Part shown: piece by piece, positions 1 to 7,563 of the stretch | How the letters are laid out: each line of letters starts with the position of its first letter | Numbering within the stretch: the first letter of the stretch is position 1 | NCBI GenBank assembly: GCA_964545715.1 | Contig: CAZJHX010000140.1 | Coordinates: forward strand, 1-28,684 | Direction of reading: 5' to 3' | DNA: 28,684 bases | Source: CAZJHX01 sp964545715 | GTDB taxonomy: Bacteria > Myxococcota_A > UBA9042 > GCA-2863065 | The notes under the pieces: generated by a model | What the model saw: only the letters and a program-made list of their open reading frames with translations | Database searches by the model: none | What the model was told of the DNA's origin: nothing | Program-made: the position numbers and the translations under genes

Positions 1-396
1 CGACTGCAAAAGCCCCAGCAGGGCCACCAGGTAGGGAACCCAGAGACCATGGGGCGTCAGGCCGACCGCGGCGGCCACCGCCCACGGCAGGGCCAGCAGC
101 GAGCCCCCGATAAACGTGAGCCCCGGGATGCTGATCAGTGCGCAGTACCACAGCGGACGTAGGTGCGGACGCGCCAGAACAACAAAATGCAGGCACGAGG
201 TCGCGGCCAAGGCGAGAAACGGCACCTTCGCCGCGCCGGTGTGCTCGAACAGCGCCGTCCACGCCAGCGCGCTGACGCCCAGCATGACGCCGACAAACGC
301 CGCGAAGAAGCGGTTGCGCAGTCGAGCTGCGGACGCGACCGTGACCGCCCACGTGGTCCAGATGACTGTTGTCGTCATGGCGTGCAAGACTAGCAT
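1..396 (-). CDS. Membrane protein, N-terminal part (runs off the left edge)
   Basis: Reading leftward, an open frame continues without a stop to base 1 (132 codons from ATG 396, 126 from ATG 378). The product is strongly hydrophobic, with about four predicted membrane segments broken by short Arg-rich loops, so an inner-membrane protein is likely. An in-frame TGA lies just upstream of ATG 396, which limits the start to 396 or 378; a weak GGTGA lies before 396. The start is only 25-43 bases from the divergent TPR gene, so the two promoters must overlap. Myxobacterial membrane-anchored metallophosphoesterases can begin this way, but the catalytic part would lie outside the window, so I assign no function. 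Confidence 0.6.
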   Translation of the reverse strand, partial: MLVLHAMTTTVIWTTWAVTVASAARLRNRFFAAFVGVMLGVSALAWTALFEHTGAAKVPFLALAATSCLHFVVLARPHLRPLWYCALISIPGLTFIGGSLLALPWAVAAAVGLTPHGLWVPYLVALLGLLQS

Positions 397-421
397 CTTC
401 GATCACCGGGCTGAGGAGACC

Positions 422-1324
422 ATGGAGCCGACCGATCGCATGGAAGCGGGTGTCGCGTTGTACGACCAGGGCCGCTACGCGGAGGCGGACGCCGTGTTCA
501 CCGCGCATCTGCGGGACAACCCGGGCGACCCGCTGGCGCTCCACGAGCTGGCGTTGACCTGCTACGCGCAGGGCAATTACGACCGCGGCGCGGACGCGGC
601 CAGGGCGGGTCTTCGGGTCCAATCTCCGCACGCGCAGGCGCTGTATGGCTCGCTTGGCAGCTGTCTGTCCGCCAAAGGCGACGCGACCGGCGCGCTGGAG
701 GTCTTTCGTACCGGGATCGCCGCGTTCCCGCAGGACGCGCACCTGCAGTTCAACTACGGCGTCTCGCTGTACGGGGCTGAGCTCCCAGGCAAGGCGGCGC
801 GCGCGCTGGAGCGAACGATTGGGCTCGAGCGCGGCCACACATCGGCGCGCTTCGTGCTGGCCAGGGTGTACCAGGACCTCAGCTATCGCACCGCGGCGAT
901 CTTCACGTATCTGGACTTTCTGGCGATGGCCATCAACGGCGAGCGCGGCCAGGCGGCGGCGCGCGGGCTGCTGGACACCCTGTTCTCAGGCGCAACGCCG
1001 GGACAGGACGGCGGTATCGACGTCCACCATACGGCCGGCCGCGGCGCCAACCCGTGGAGCAGCGCCGACCTCTTCGTAGGCACGCAGAGCGCGCTGTCGC
1101 TCCAAACACGGCCCCCCGGCCCCACGCGCGCTGTGGACGCGGCCGGCTTGTTCATGGGGCTGCTGGGCTTCATCCGGGAGCAGGCAGAGCTCAAGCCGGA
1201 CCTGCTGACCCACACGTTTGTCGGGGCCACGGGCATCGCGACCGCGCTTACGCTTCACCGCGAGCGCACGCTGGAGCGCTTCTTCTACGACATCTGCGAC
1301 TGCGCCGGACTCACAGCGTCTTGA
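422..1324 (+). CDS. TPR-repeat protein
   Basis: A 300-residue protein. Residues about 5-135 hold four tandem TPR-like helical hairpins, with the usual small residue, Tyr/Phe and Pro spacing and successive 'A..Y..G....A...' registers. Residues about 180-300 form a separate C-terminal segment I do not recognise. No signal peptide or membrane span is seen, so it is probably a cytoplasmic protein-protein interaction scaffold. ATG 422 is chosen because GAGGAG (413-418) sits just upstream. The frame is open further upstream, but that stretch is Arg/Lys/Ala-rich, lacks TPR character and lies antisense to the membrane-protein gene. The methyltransferase gene follows 37 bases downstream on the same strand and may be cotranscribed. 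Confidence 0.82.
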   Translation: MEPTDRMEAGVALYDQGRYAEADAVFTAHLRDNPGDPLALHELALTCYAQGNYDRGADAARAGLRVQSPHAQALYGSLGSCLSAKGDATGALEVFRTGIAAFPQDAHLQFNYGVSLYGAELPGKAARALERTIGLERGHTSARFVLARVYQDLSYRTAAIFTYLDFLAMAINGERGQAAARGLLDTLFSGATPGQDGGIDVHHTAGRGANPWSSADLFVGTQSALSLQTRPPGPTRAVDAAGLFMGLLGFIREQAELKPDLLTHTFVGATGIATALTLHRERTLERFFYDICDCAGLTAS

Positions 1325-1361
1325 TAGCTGCGGCCAAGCTGCGGGCCGGCGCAGGCAAGTG

Positions 1362-2315
1362 ATGGAGCACTTCTGGACCCTGCTCGCGGACGCCCTGGCC
1401 GCCAACGGCGACGCCACGGAGAGCCGGCGCCTGATCCACGGGCGCGGCCGCACTATCGCCGGGCTGCACTTCATCAACTGCGATCTCTTTCACCCGGTGC
1501 TGCTGATCAGCACCTACGAACCTCGCGACGACGACTGGTGGGCGGCGCTGAGATGCGACGCGCGCTGCATGCTGAACCGCACGAAGCTGTCGGCGATCGT
1601 GGCACAGCGCCGCAACGAGCACGCCGCCCCGTACGACGTACTGGCCGGCACGCTGCCCGAGGAGCTCTGGGCCCTGAGCGACGGCCTCCGCTACCAATTG
1701 AGCATCGGCCGCCGTGGCCGCAACGTCGGGTTCTTTCTGGATATGGCCCCCGCGCACGCCTGGGTCCGCCGACACGCCCAGGGCCTGCGAGTTCTGAACC
1801 TGTTCTCGTACACCTGCGCCTTCTCGGTTGCCGCCCTCGCGGGGGGCGCCGCCTCCGTGGTCAACGTGGACATGAACAAGGGCGCCATCGCCATCGGGCA
1901 GCGCAACCACGCCGCCAATGAGCTGGCGACCCGGAACACGCGCTTTGTGCCTCACGATCTCTTCAAGTCATGGGGCAAAGTCCGCCGCGACGGCCCCTAC
2001 GACCTGGTCATCATCGACCCGCCCGCCTACCAATTCAGCAGCTTCGTGACCGCCCGCGACTACCCCAAGGTGCTGCGCCGGCTGGCCTCGCTCGCCGCGC
2101 CCGGAGCCCGCGTCCTTGCGGCGCTGAACTCGCCGGATCAATCCGCCCAGCTGCTGCTGGACCTCTTTGCGGAGTCGGCGCCCCAGTTTCAGATGACTGA
2201 GCGCCTGCCCGCGGCGGCCGGTTTCGCCGACGTAGACGACGACCGGCGCCTCAAGGTGCTGCTGATGTCTGCCCGGCCTACTGACCCGGCAGCGGTAGAC
2301 CCAGCTTCACGCTGA
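1362..2315 (+). CDS. Class I SAM-dependent methyltransferase, RlmI-like (PF10672 type)
   Basis: A 317-residue Rossmann-fold methyltransferase resembling the family of the 23S rRNA m5C methyltransferase RlmI and the C-terminal half of RlmKL. Visible landmarks are the SAM-binding loop NLFSYTC (residues 146-152; many relatives have NLFSYTG), the acidic end of strand 2 in VVNVDMNKGA, the stretch DLFKSWGKV, and the motif IIDPPAY (D219-P220-P221) that ends strand 4 and lines the active site. The expected reaction is transfer of a methyl group from SAM to RNA; the exact base cannot be read from sequence. The N-terminal PUA domain of true RlmI is absent, so the symbol is withheld. ATG 1362 starts the conserved part. 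The 3' end overlaps the convergent MopE-repeat gene by 38 bases. Confidence 0.85.
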   Translation: MEHFWTLLADALAANGDATESRRLIHGRGRTIAGLHFINCDLFHPVLLISTYEPRDDDWWAALRCDARCMLNRTKLSAIVAQRRNEHAAPYDVLAGTLPEELWALSDGLRYQLSIGRRGRNVGFFLDMAPAHAWVRRHAQGLRVLNLFSYTCAFSVAALAGGAASVVNVDMNKGAIAIGQRNHAANELATRNTRFVPHDLFKSWGKVRRDGPYDLVIIDPPAYQFSSFVTARDYPKVLRRLASLAAPGARVLAALNSPDQSAQLLLDLFAESAPQFQMTERLPAAAGFADVDDDRRLKVLLMSARPTDPAAVDPASR

Positions 2316-4803
2316 AGCCGGTGCCGTTGGCCATGAGCCCGCACGCCCCGCTACCGGCCGCGCCCGTGATGGTGAAGCCGGAGCCTGCCGGGGACTCGAT
2401 CAGCAGTGAGTCGAACTGCACCTCCACACGGGTCGGCGCGCAGGCTCCTTCGTCGGTAACGCCGTCACAGTCGTCGTCCAGGTCGTTGCAGGCCTCAGCC
2501 TCGGCGCCTTCGAGCGGGTCGCACGCGCCGGCCTGTCCGGCGACACATGCGGGGACGGTGTGGACACACTCACCCAGGCCGCACGTCAGGTCACCCAGGG
2601 ACTCATCCGTCTCGCCATCGCAGTCGTTGTCCAGCTCGTCGCAGGCCTCGGGCAGCGCGCCCTCAAAGGGGTTGCACGTGCCCGGCGCACCCGCCTCGCA
2701 CGCCGACACCAGGTGCTCGCATTCACCGACTCCGCACAGCGTTGGGGTCAGCTCCTCGTCAGTGGCGCCGTCGCAGTCGTTGTCCTGACCGTCGCAAACC
2801 TCAGCCTGAGCCCCCGCCAGGGGATCGCAGCTGTTCGGCTGGCCGTCGCTGCACGCTGCCACCGAGTGCTGGCAGACTCCCTGGCCGCACTCGAGCTCGG
2901 CCAGGTCATCGTCGATGGCGCCGTCGCAGTCGTCGTCTACGCCGTTGCAGGACTCCGCGACCGCGCCCAGCAGCGGATCGCAGGCCGGCGGCGCACCCGC
3001 CTGGCAGGCCGGCAGAAGCTGCGCGCACTTGCCCACGCCGCAGACGACCGTGCCAAGCTCTTCGTCCGTCTGTCCGTCGCAGTCGTTGTCGACCCCGTCG
3101 CACACCTCCGGCGTGGCGCCGGCAAACGGGTTGCACACCGCCGGCTGGCCCGCCTCACAGGCCGCCAGCGTCTGAGCACACTGCCCCTGACCGCACAACA
3201 CCGTGCCCAGGGTCTCGTCCGTGTCCCCGTCGCAGTCATCGTCCAGGCCGTTGCACACCTCATCGACAGCGCCCTCCAACGGGTCGCACTCGATCGGCGT
3301 GCCCTCGTCGCAGGCCGCCACGGTGTGCAGGCACTGGCCCTCACCGCACGTGACGGCGCCCAGGCCCTCGTCTGTCTGCCCGTCGCAGTCGTCGTCCAGC
3401 GCGTTGCAAAGCTCCGCGATTGCGCCGTCGAAGGGGTTGCAGAACTGCACCTCACCCAACACACAGTTGGGCACGACGTGGGAGCACGCACCCAGGCCGC
3501 ACGCGGTGTCGCCAAGGGCCTCGTCGATCTCGCCGTCGCAGTCGTTGTCCAACAGGTCGCAGGCCTCGGACTTTCCGCCTTCAAACGGATTGCAGACCTG
3601 CACCTCGCCGGCAACGCAGGCCGGCACGGTATGCGCGCACTGACCCTCGCCGCAGGACACCTCTCCCAGGTTCTCGTCGGTGGCGCCGTCGCAGTCGTCG
3701 TCCAGGCTGTTGCAGGCCTCGTCGGTCGCGCCCAGCAGCGGATCGCACTGCTGCGCGACGCCGGCCACACAGGCGTCCAGGCTCTGGGCACAGACACCCA
3801 GACCGCACTCCAGCGTACCGAGGTCGTCATCCACCGCGCCGCTGCAGTTGTTATCCAGCCCATCACACACCTCGAGCGTCGCCTCGGGCGCGTCGCACGG
3901 GGTCAGCGCTCCCTGCACGCACACCCGACTGCCCGCGCAGGTGCCGTACTCGGTCGTGGTCTCACAGGCGACCTCGAGCACGCCACCCTGCTCGTCCTCA
4001 TCCACGCTGCCGTCGCAGTCATCGTCGGCGGCGTTGCACACCTCCTCGACGGCGATCGGCGCATCACACGATGACAGGCCGTTGGCGCCACACGCGCGTG
4101 CCCCACCGCAGGTGCCGAGAACGTTGCTGATCGTGCAGTCGGTCGACGCGCCGTCGAAGACCGCCTTGCCGTTGCAGGTGCAGACCGGATCGTCGCCGGC
4201 CCCCGCTCCCGGGGCCACCAGGACGCATTGCTCGGTCTCGTCGCCGCTCACATCGGCGCGGCTCTCACACGCGTAGGCCGGCGGGCAGTCGTCGACCCCG
4301 TCGCAGGCGGTGCCGCAGAAGCTGCCGGCGCCATCGCTGCGTGGGAGACAGCGCGCCCCTTCTCCGCCACAGTCCTCGTTGATCCGGCACGGCCGACACA
4401 GGTTGGTGTACTGCGCCACGCAGATGAAGAGGGTATCCGTGCCGGTCCCGGGCACCGCCGAGCAGGTCCAGCCGGGCGGACAGTTTTCGATGCACTCCAG
4501 CGAGCACACCTTCCCGGACGGCGCGTCCACGCAGAACCCGGTCTCGCAACCCGAGTTATCCGTGCACGGGCAGCCCGGCTCGTCGCCCGCGACGCACGGC
4601 CCAAAGCCCTCCAGATCGCTCGCGTCCGTGCCGTGCGCCACATCATCGACGGCCGCATCCGCCACGTCCGGCGGGGGAGTCCAGTCCACCACATCGGGCG
4701 CCCCGACATCCGGCTCGGGCGTCGGCGCCGCGACACCGGGCGTGGTGTCAGCGCTGCAGGCGGCCAACACGACCGCGAGCGCGCAGCTGGCGAATAACCG
4801 CAT
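2278..4803 (-). CDS. MopE-repeat Cys-rich lipoprotein
   Basis: An 841-residue exported protein. The N-terminus has a short basic n-region, a hydrophobic core and the lipobox LAAC (Cys at about residue 16), so a surface or periplasmic lipoprotein is expected. A Pro/Asp-rich linker and a Cys-rich region follow. Then come eleven copies of the MopE-type motif C[ND]..D[DN][DN]C[DS]G..D[ED] (PF11617, 'putative metal-binding motif'), nine of them in a rigid 51-residue array. The C-terminal 50 residues form a short beta-rich tail. In MopE-related proteins the motif is linked to metal binding, and the Asp-rich DxDxDG-like loop suggests calcium or copper; the metal is inference. ATG 4803 is chosen because it shares its A with the upstream gene's stop (TGATG), implying translational coupling. 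A GTG three codons earlier (4812) is the alternative. Confidence 0.88.
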   Translation of the reverse strand: MRLFASCALAVVLAACSADTTPGVAAPTPEPDVGAPDVVDWTPPPDVADAAVDDVAHGTDASDLEGFGPCVAGDEPGCPCTDNSGCETGFCVDAPSGKVCSLECIENCPPGWTCSAVPGTGTDTLFICVAQYTNLCRPCRINEDCGGEGARCLPRSDGAGSFCGTACDGVDDCPPAYACESRADVSGDETEQCVLVAPGAGAGDDPVCTCNGKAVFDGASTDCTISNVLGTCGGARACGANGLSSCDAPIAVEEVCNAADDDCDGSVDEDEQGGVLEVACETTTEYGTCAGSRVCVQGALTPCDAPEATLEVCDGLDNNCSGAVDDDLGTLECGLGVCAQSLDACVAGVAQQCDPLLGATDEACNSLDDDCDGATDENLGEVSCGEGQCAHTVPACVAGEVQVCNPFEGGKSEACDLLDNDCDGEIDEALGDTACGLGACSHVVPNCVLGEVQFCNPFDGAIAELCNALDDDCDGQTDEGLGAVTCGEGQCLHTVAACDEGTPIECDPLEGAVDEVCNGLDDDCDGDTDETLGTVLCGQGQCAQTLAACEAGQPAVCNPFAGATPEVCDGVDNDCDGQTDEELGTVVCGVGKCAQLLPACQAGAPPACDPLLGAVAESCNGVDDDCDGAIDDDLAELECGQGVCQHSVAACSDGQPNSCDPLAGAQAEVCDGQDNDCDGATDEELTPTLCGVGECEHLVSACEAGAPGTCNPFEGALPEACDELDNDCDGETDESLGDLTCGLGECVHTVPACVAGQAGACDPLEGAEAEACNDLDDDCDGVTDEGACAPTRVEVQFDSLLIESPAGSGFTITGAAGSGACGLMANGTGFSVKLGLPLPGQ
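2500..3876 (-). repeat. Nine tandem 153-bp units encoding 51-residue MopE repeats
   Basis: Nine consecutive units of exactly 51 codons (residues about 310-768 of the lipoprotein) run without any insertion or deletion. An irregular 57-codon unit precedes them and a truncated tenth motif follows. Each unit has six cysteines in fixed positions (4, 11, 24, 29, 36, 44), enough for three disulfides, and one DDDCDG-type acidic loop. The DNA copies are clearly diverged, so length and cysteine spacing are held by selection rather than by recent duplication. Confidence 0.92.
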
Positions 4804-6791
4804 CACTGACACGCGTACAGCGCCACGTGGCCGCCGCCAAAGTTGCGATTACACGAGCCGCCGGCGGGCGAATACGACCAGCTGGTCTTCTGCACCCAGA
4901 TATCGACGCTGCTGTCATTGTCCCACACCGCCAGCGTGTCGGTGTGGTTGGTGCACGAGCCGCCGTCCGCATCCGTATCCACACCGGTGCAGTTGGCGCT
5001 GAACGACAGCAGGGTGTTGTACTGGCTGCACAGCGTCTGGAAGTCCGCCTGCGTCCAGCCCTGCCCCGGCTGGTAGGGCGTGCATCCGGCGGGCGCACCC
5101 GGCGGCTCACCGTTGCCGTATTTGACGCCCGCCAGGCAGACCCCCTTGTACAGCTGGCCGTTGAAGTCGACCGCGCACGTCGCGCTGCAGCCGTCGCAGC
5201 CGGTGGTGTTGTCGTCGTCGCACGCCTCGGCGCCCGCCTTGATGCCATCACCGCACACGGTTGTGCACACGCTGGGCGCCCCGGTGCACACGAAGCCTGT
5301 CTCGACCACGCACACCGGGCTGCAGCCGTCGGCGGCTGCGGTGTTTCCGTCGTCGCATGTCTCGCCGCTCACCTTGATACCGTCGCCGCACACGGGCGTG
5401 CAGATGCTCGGGTTGCCGGCGCACGCGAAGCCGTTTTCGATGCCGCAGCCCGAGTTGCACCCGTCGCCCGAGCCGTTGTTGCCGTCATCACACGCCTCGG
5501 ACGGGCTGGTCACTCCGTCGCCGCAGATGTTGTTCATGGCCTGGAACTCGCCGTCGACGCACACCTTGACCAGCTTGTCCGCGAGGTCGAGATAGAAGAG
5601 ACCAACCACCTCCGGCGTGCACGGCATCGGCGGCCCGTTGGACAGCTGAAAACGCGGCAGCTTCAGCTGATTCGTCTGCAGGTTGAGGTCGCCGTTGACC
5701 GACAGCTCGCCGCCCGTGATGCCCAGTCCGCCGCCGACCGTGATCGAGCCCGTCACGGTCAAATCGCCGTTTACCTGCGCCTTGTCGCCGGAGACCGCCG
5801 TGAAGCTCATGCTCCAGGACTCCAACGTGCCCTCCTGGCCAACCACGAGGTCTTCGATCGTGAGCTTCCAGCCCCCCTCGGGCTCGGTGCCGACGATGTC
5901 ACCAAGCGAGCCGGTGGCGATCGCGTCCTCGTCGGTCAGCGTCAGCACCAGGTTCGTCTGGCCGGGCAGCGTCTTGTCGTGCAGCACAAACTTCGCGCCC
6001 TTGGGGCTGCGCAGCGTCACGGTCACCTCCGAGACATCGCCGTGGGTCAGGGAAAACGACACCGAGAACTTCTGCACGAAGCCGAGGTCAGGCACCGCGA
6101 TATTGGACTCGATGAGCCCGGTCAGCGCATCGTTGGGCTTGGGCGTATCCGCGCTGTGATGCGTGGTCACAAAGGTGGTGGTGAGCACGCCGTTCGACAC
6201 CTCGTCCAGCCCGTCCGGAGGCAGCGTCGAGGCCCCCGAGCCCGGCAACTCGAAAGCCAGCGCCGTCTGAGGAATGCACGCCGTGCACTGCAGCGCAAAG
6301 GCCACATCGGCGGTCGCCGCGTTGTCCGCCGACGTCGCGCTGTCGGCCTGGGAGGCCAGGTCCGCCGTGGCCGCGTGACCCGCCACAAACGCAAACGCGT
6401 CCGCGCCCATGGGACGCCGCGGCAGCTCGGGCTCGCCGTCGACCGCGATCCCCAGCCACGCTTCCGACACCCCGACAAAGACCGCTGCAGAGATGGGCGT
6501 CAAAGTACCCAACACCACGCCGAACACACCGTTCTCGACCGTCACGCACTTTTGTGGTGCCTCGGCACACGTCGCGCCGGCCCCCGGCCAGGCCTCCTGC
6601 CACAGCACCACCCCGTCCGAAGCCGCGTCATACAAGGTGAAGGTCATGGGAAACACCCCGTCCTGCACCACGGCGCCCGCGTTGTCGTGCAGCACCCCAT
6701 GCATGGGCATCGACGTCGGCGTCACGGCCCCCGCGGTCCCAACCGCCAACAAGACGCCCAATACCACCATCCGCGCGTGTCGATGAATCAC
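4803..6791 (-). CDS. Secreted P-domain and myxobacterial disulfide-repeat protein
   Basis: A 662-residue protein with a signal peptide (basic start, hydrophobic core, cleavage near AGA-V). Residues about 25-130 form a beta-rich domain of the kind found at the head of Myxococcota surface proteins. Residues 137-160 are an A..A..AD.A low-complexity stretch. Residues about 225-335 match a proprotein-convertase P-domain (PF01483), with 'VTLRSPKGAKFVLHDK' and 'GGWKLTIEDLVVGQEGTL' as landmarks. Residues about 424-545 hold three myxobacterial disulfide repeats (CGDG....E.CDDGN...DGC). The Cys- and aromatic-rich C-terminus is not recognised. No protease triad is visible, so this is an adhesive or structural surface protein rather than a convertase. 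The GTG start at 6791 is supported by GGAGGGG just upstream. Its stop overlaps the MopE-repeat gene start. Confidence 0.86.
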   Translation of the reverse strand: MIHRHARMVVLGVLLAVGTAGAVTPTSMPMHGVLHDNAGAVVQDGVFPMTFTLYDAASDGVVLWQEAWPGAGATCAEAPQKCVTVENGVFGVVLGTLTPISAAVFVGVSEAWLGIAVDGEPELPRRPMGADAFAFVAGHAATADLASQADSATSADNAATADVAFALQCTACIPQTALAFELPGSGASTLPPDGLDEVSNGVLTTTFVTTHHSADTPKPNDALTGLIESNIAVPDLGFVQKFSVSFSLTHGDVSEVTVTLRSPKGAKFVLHDKTLPGQTNLVLTLTDEDAIATGSLGDIVGTEPEGGWKLTIEDLVVGQEGTLESWSMSFTAVSGDKAQVNGDLTVTGSITVGGGLGITGGELSVNGDLNLQTNQLKLPRFQLSNGPPMPCTPEVVGLFYLDLADKLVKVCVDGEFQAMNNICGDGVTSPSEACDDGNNGSGDGCNSGCGIENGFACAGNPSICTPVCGDGIKVSGETCDDGNTAAADGCSPVCVVETGFVCTGAPSVCTTVCGDGIKAGAEACDDDNTTGCDGCSATCAVDFNGQLYKGVCLAGVKYGNGEPPGAPAGCTPYQPGQGWTQADFQTLCSQYNTLLSFSANCTGVDTDADGGSCTNHTDTLAVWDNDSSVDIWVQKTSWSYSPAGGSCNRNFGGGHVALYACQ

Positions 6792-6900
6792 GACCCCTCC
6801 GAAGCTCTTTCGTGTGCCATGAGTCTACACAACTCACTGCTGGAGGCGACGCCGCGTGCCATAATCGGCGTCTGGGTTAGCCAAGCTCAAGGAGCCGTGT
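6792..6900. promoter_or_regulatory. Divergent intergenic region between the P-domain gene and the zincin gene
   Basis: 109 bases separate two outward-facing genes. On plus, AAGGAG (6889-6894) is a clear ribosome site for ATG 6901, and CATAAT (6860-6865) is a possible -10 with no convincing -35. On minus, GGAGGGG precedes the GTG at 6791, and TAGACT (complement of 6822-6827) is a weak -10 candidate. No strong inverted repeat was seen. Confidence 0.4.
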
Positions 6901-7563
6901 ATGGACGAACTGCTCGATCTCGCAGATTTGCTGGACTCCCTCGACCTGTTTGATCTGGCCGATGTGGCGGACGTCATCGCGGACCTGGACATCGAGGGCC
7001 TGGACATGGACACCCTGGTTGCCTTCGATGGGCTCGATCCCGCCGACCTGGACTGGGATCTCGACTTTGACGAAGACGCCGGCGACCTGGACGACAGCGC
7101 CGGGGATGACTGGGACGACGTCACGGACGAGCCGGCCCCTCCAACCACGGAGCAGGTAAACGCGGAGCTGACGGCTGCTGCGGGGGAGTACCCGTCGTAC
7201 ATGACCGAGAGCACAAACGTCGTGTACGACCCCGAGCTGGCCGGCAATATGAGGGGAGCATACGATCCGCAGACCGGCACGATCGCCCTGTTCGACCACG
7301 CCGAGACGGCCGAATGGACCTACCACCACGAAATGGGGCATCACATCCAGCATCGCGACCCGGAGTTCGCAGCAAAACTTCAGCGCGCGACTCAGGACGT
7401 CGACTACGGCGCACTGCGCCCAGAGCGGTATAGCGCCTACGACCCCGCGCATCAGGCGGAGGAGATCGGCAGTGACGCGATCGCGGACTACCAACGCAAC
7501 CCGATCCGCTTCATGGCGCTCTTTCCGAAGCTGGGCGTTCTGATCTCGGAGTACCTCACGTGA
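6901..7563 (+). CDS. Zincin metalloprotease-like protein with a highly acidic N-terminus
   Basis: A 220-residue protein without a signal peptide. Residues 1-117 contain no Lys, Arg or His, and about 28 of the first 77 residues are Asp. The C-terminal half is a compact zincin: H143-E144-M-G-H147 gives the two zinc His and the catalytic Glu, and E188-I-G-S-D192 fits the ExxxD third-ligand motif of gluzincins. It is therefore a predicted zinc metallopeptidase; the substrate is unknown. The acidic half could be an inhibitory pro-region, a binding tail for a basic partner, or a secretion or adaptor segment. ATG 6901 has a good Shine-Dalgarno. Its stop overlaps the next gene (GTGA), so the two are probably translated together. 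I do not recognise a named family. Confidence 0.8.
   Translation: MDELLDLADLLDSLDLFDLADVADVIADLDIEGLDMDTLVAFDGLDPADLDWDLDFDEDAGDLDDSAGDDWDDVTDEPAPPTTEQVNAELTAAAGEYPSYMTESTNVVYDPELAGNMRGAYDPQTGTIALFDHAETAEWTYHHEMGHHIQHRDPEFAAKLQRATQDVDYGALRPERYSAYDPAHQAEEIGSDAIADYQRNPIRFMALFPKLGVLISEYLT

Noticed and set aside
116..421. N-terminal extension of the TPR gene to 116
   Set aside because: The added residues lack TPR character, lie antisense to a convincing membrane-protein gene, and GAGGAG points to ATG 422.
2500..3876. Regular repeats that could suggest a CRISPR array
   Set aside because: The period is 153 bp, copies are diverged, there is no repeat-spacer alternation, and the units code for Cys-rich protein repeats.
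2560..4074. A 504-codon plus-strand open frame with regular repeats opposite the MopE gene
   Set aside because: Its repeats are just the antisense image of the 153-bp MopE units.
4827..6953. A 708-codon plus-strand open frame opposite the P-domain gene
   Set aside because: Arg/His/Ala/Gly-rich with no domain sense; it arises because GC-rich codon bias removes stops from the antisense frame. The minus-strand gene has a signal peptide, P-domain and disulfide repeats.
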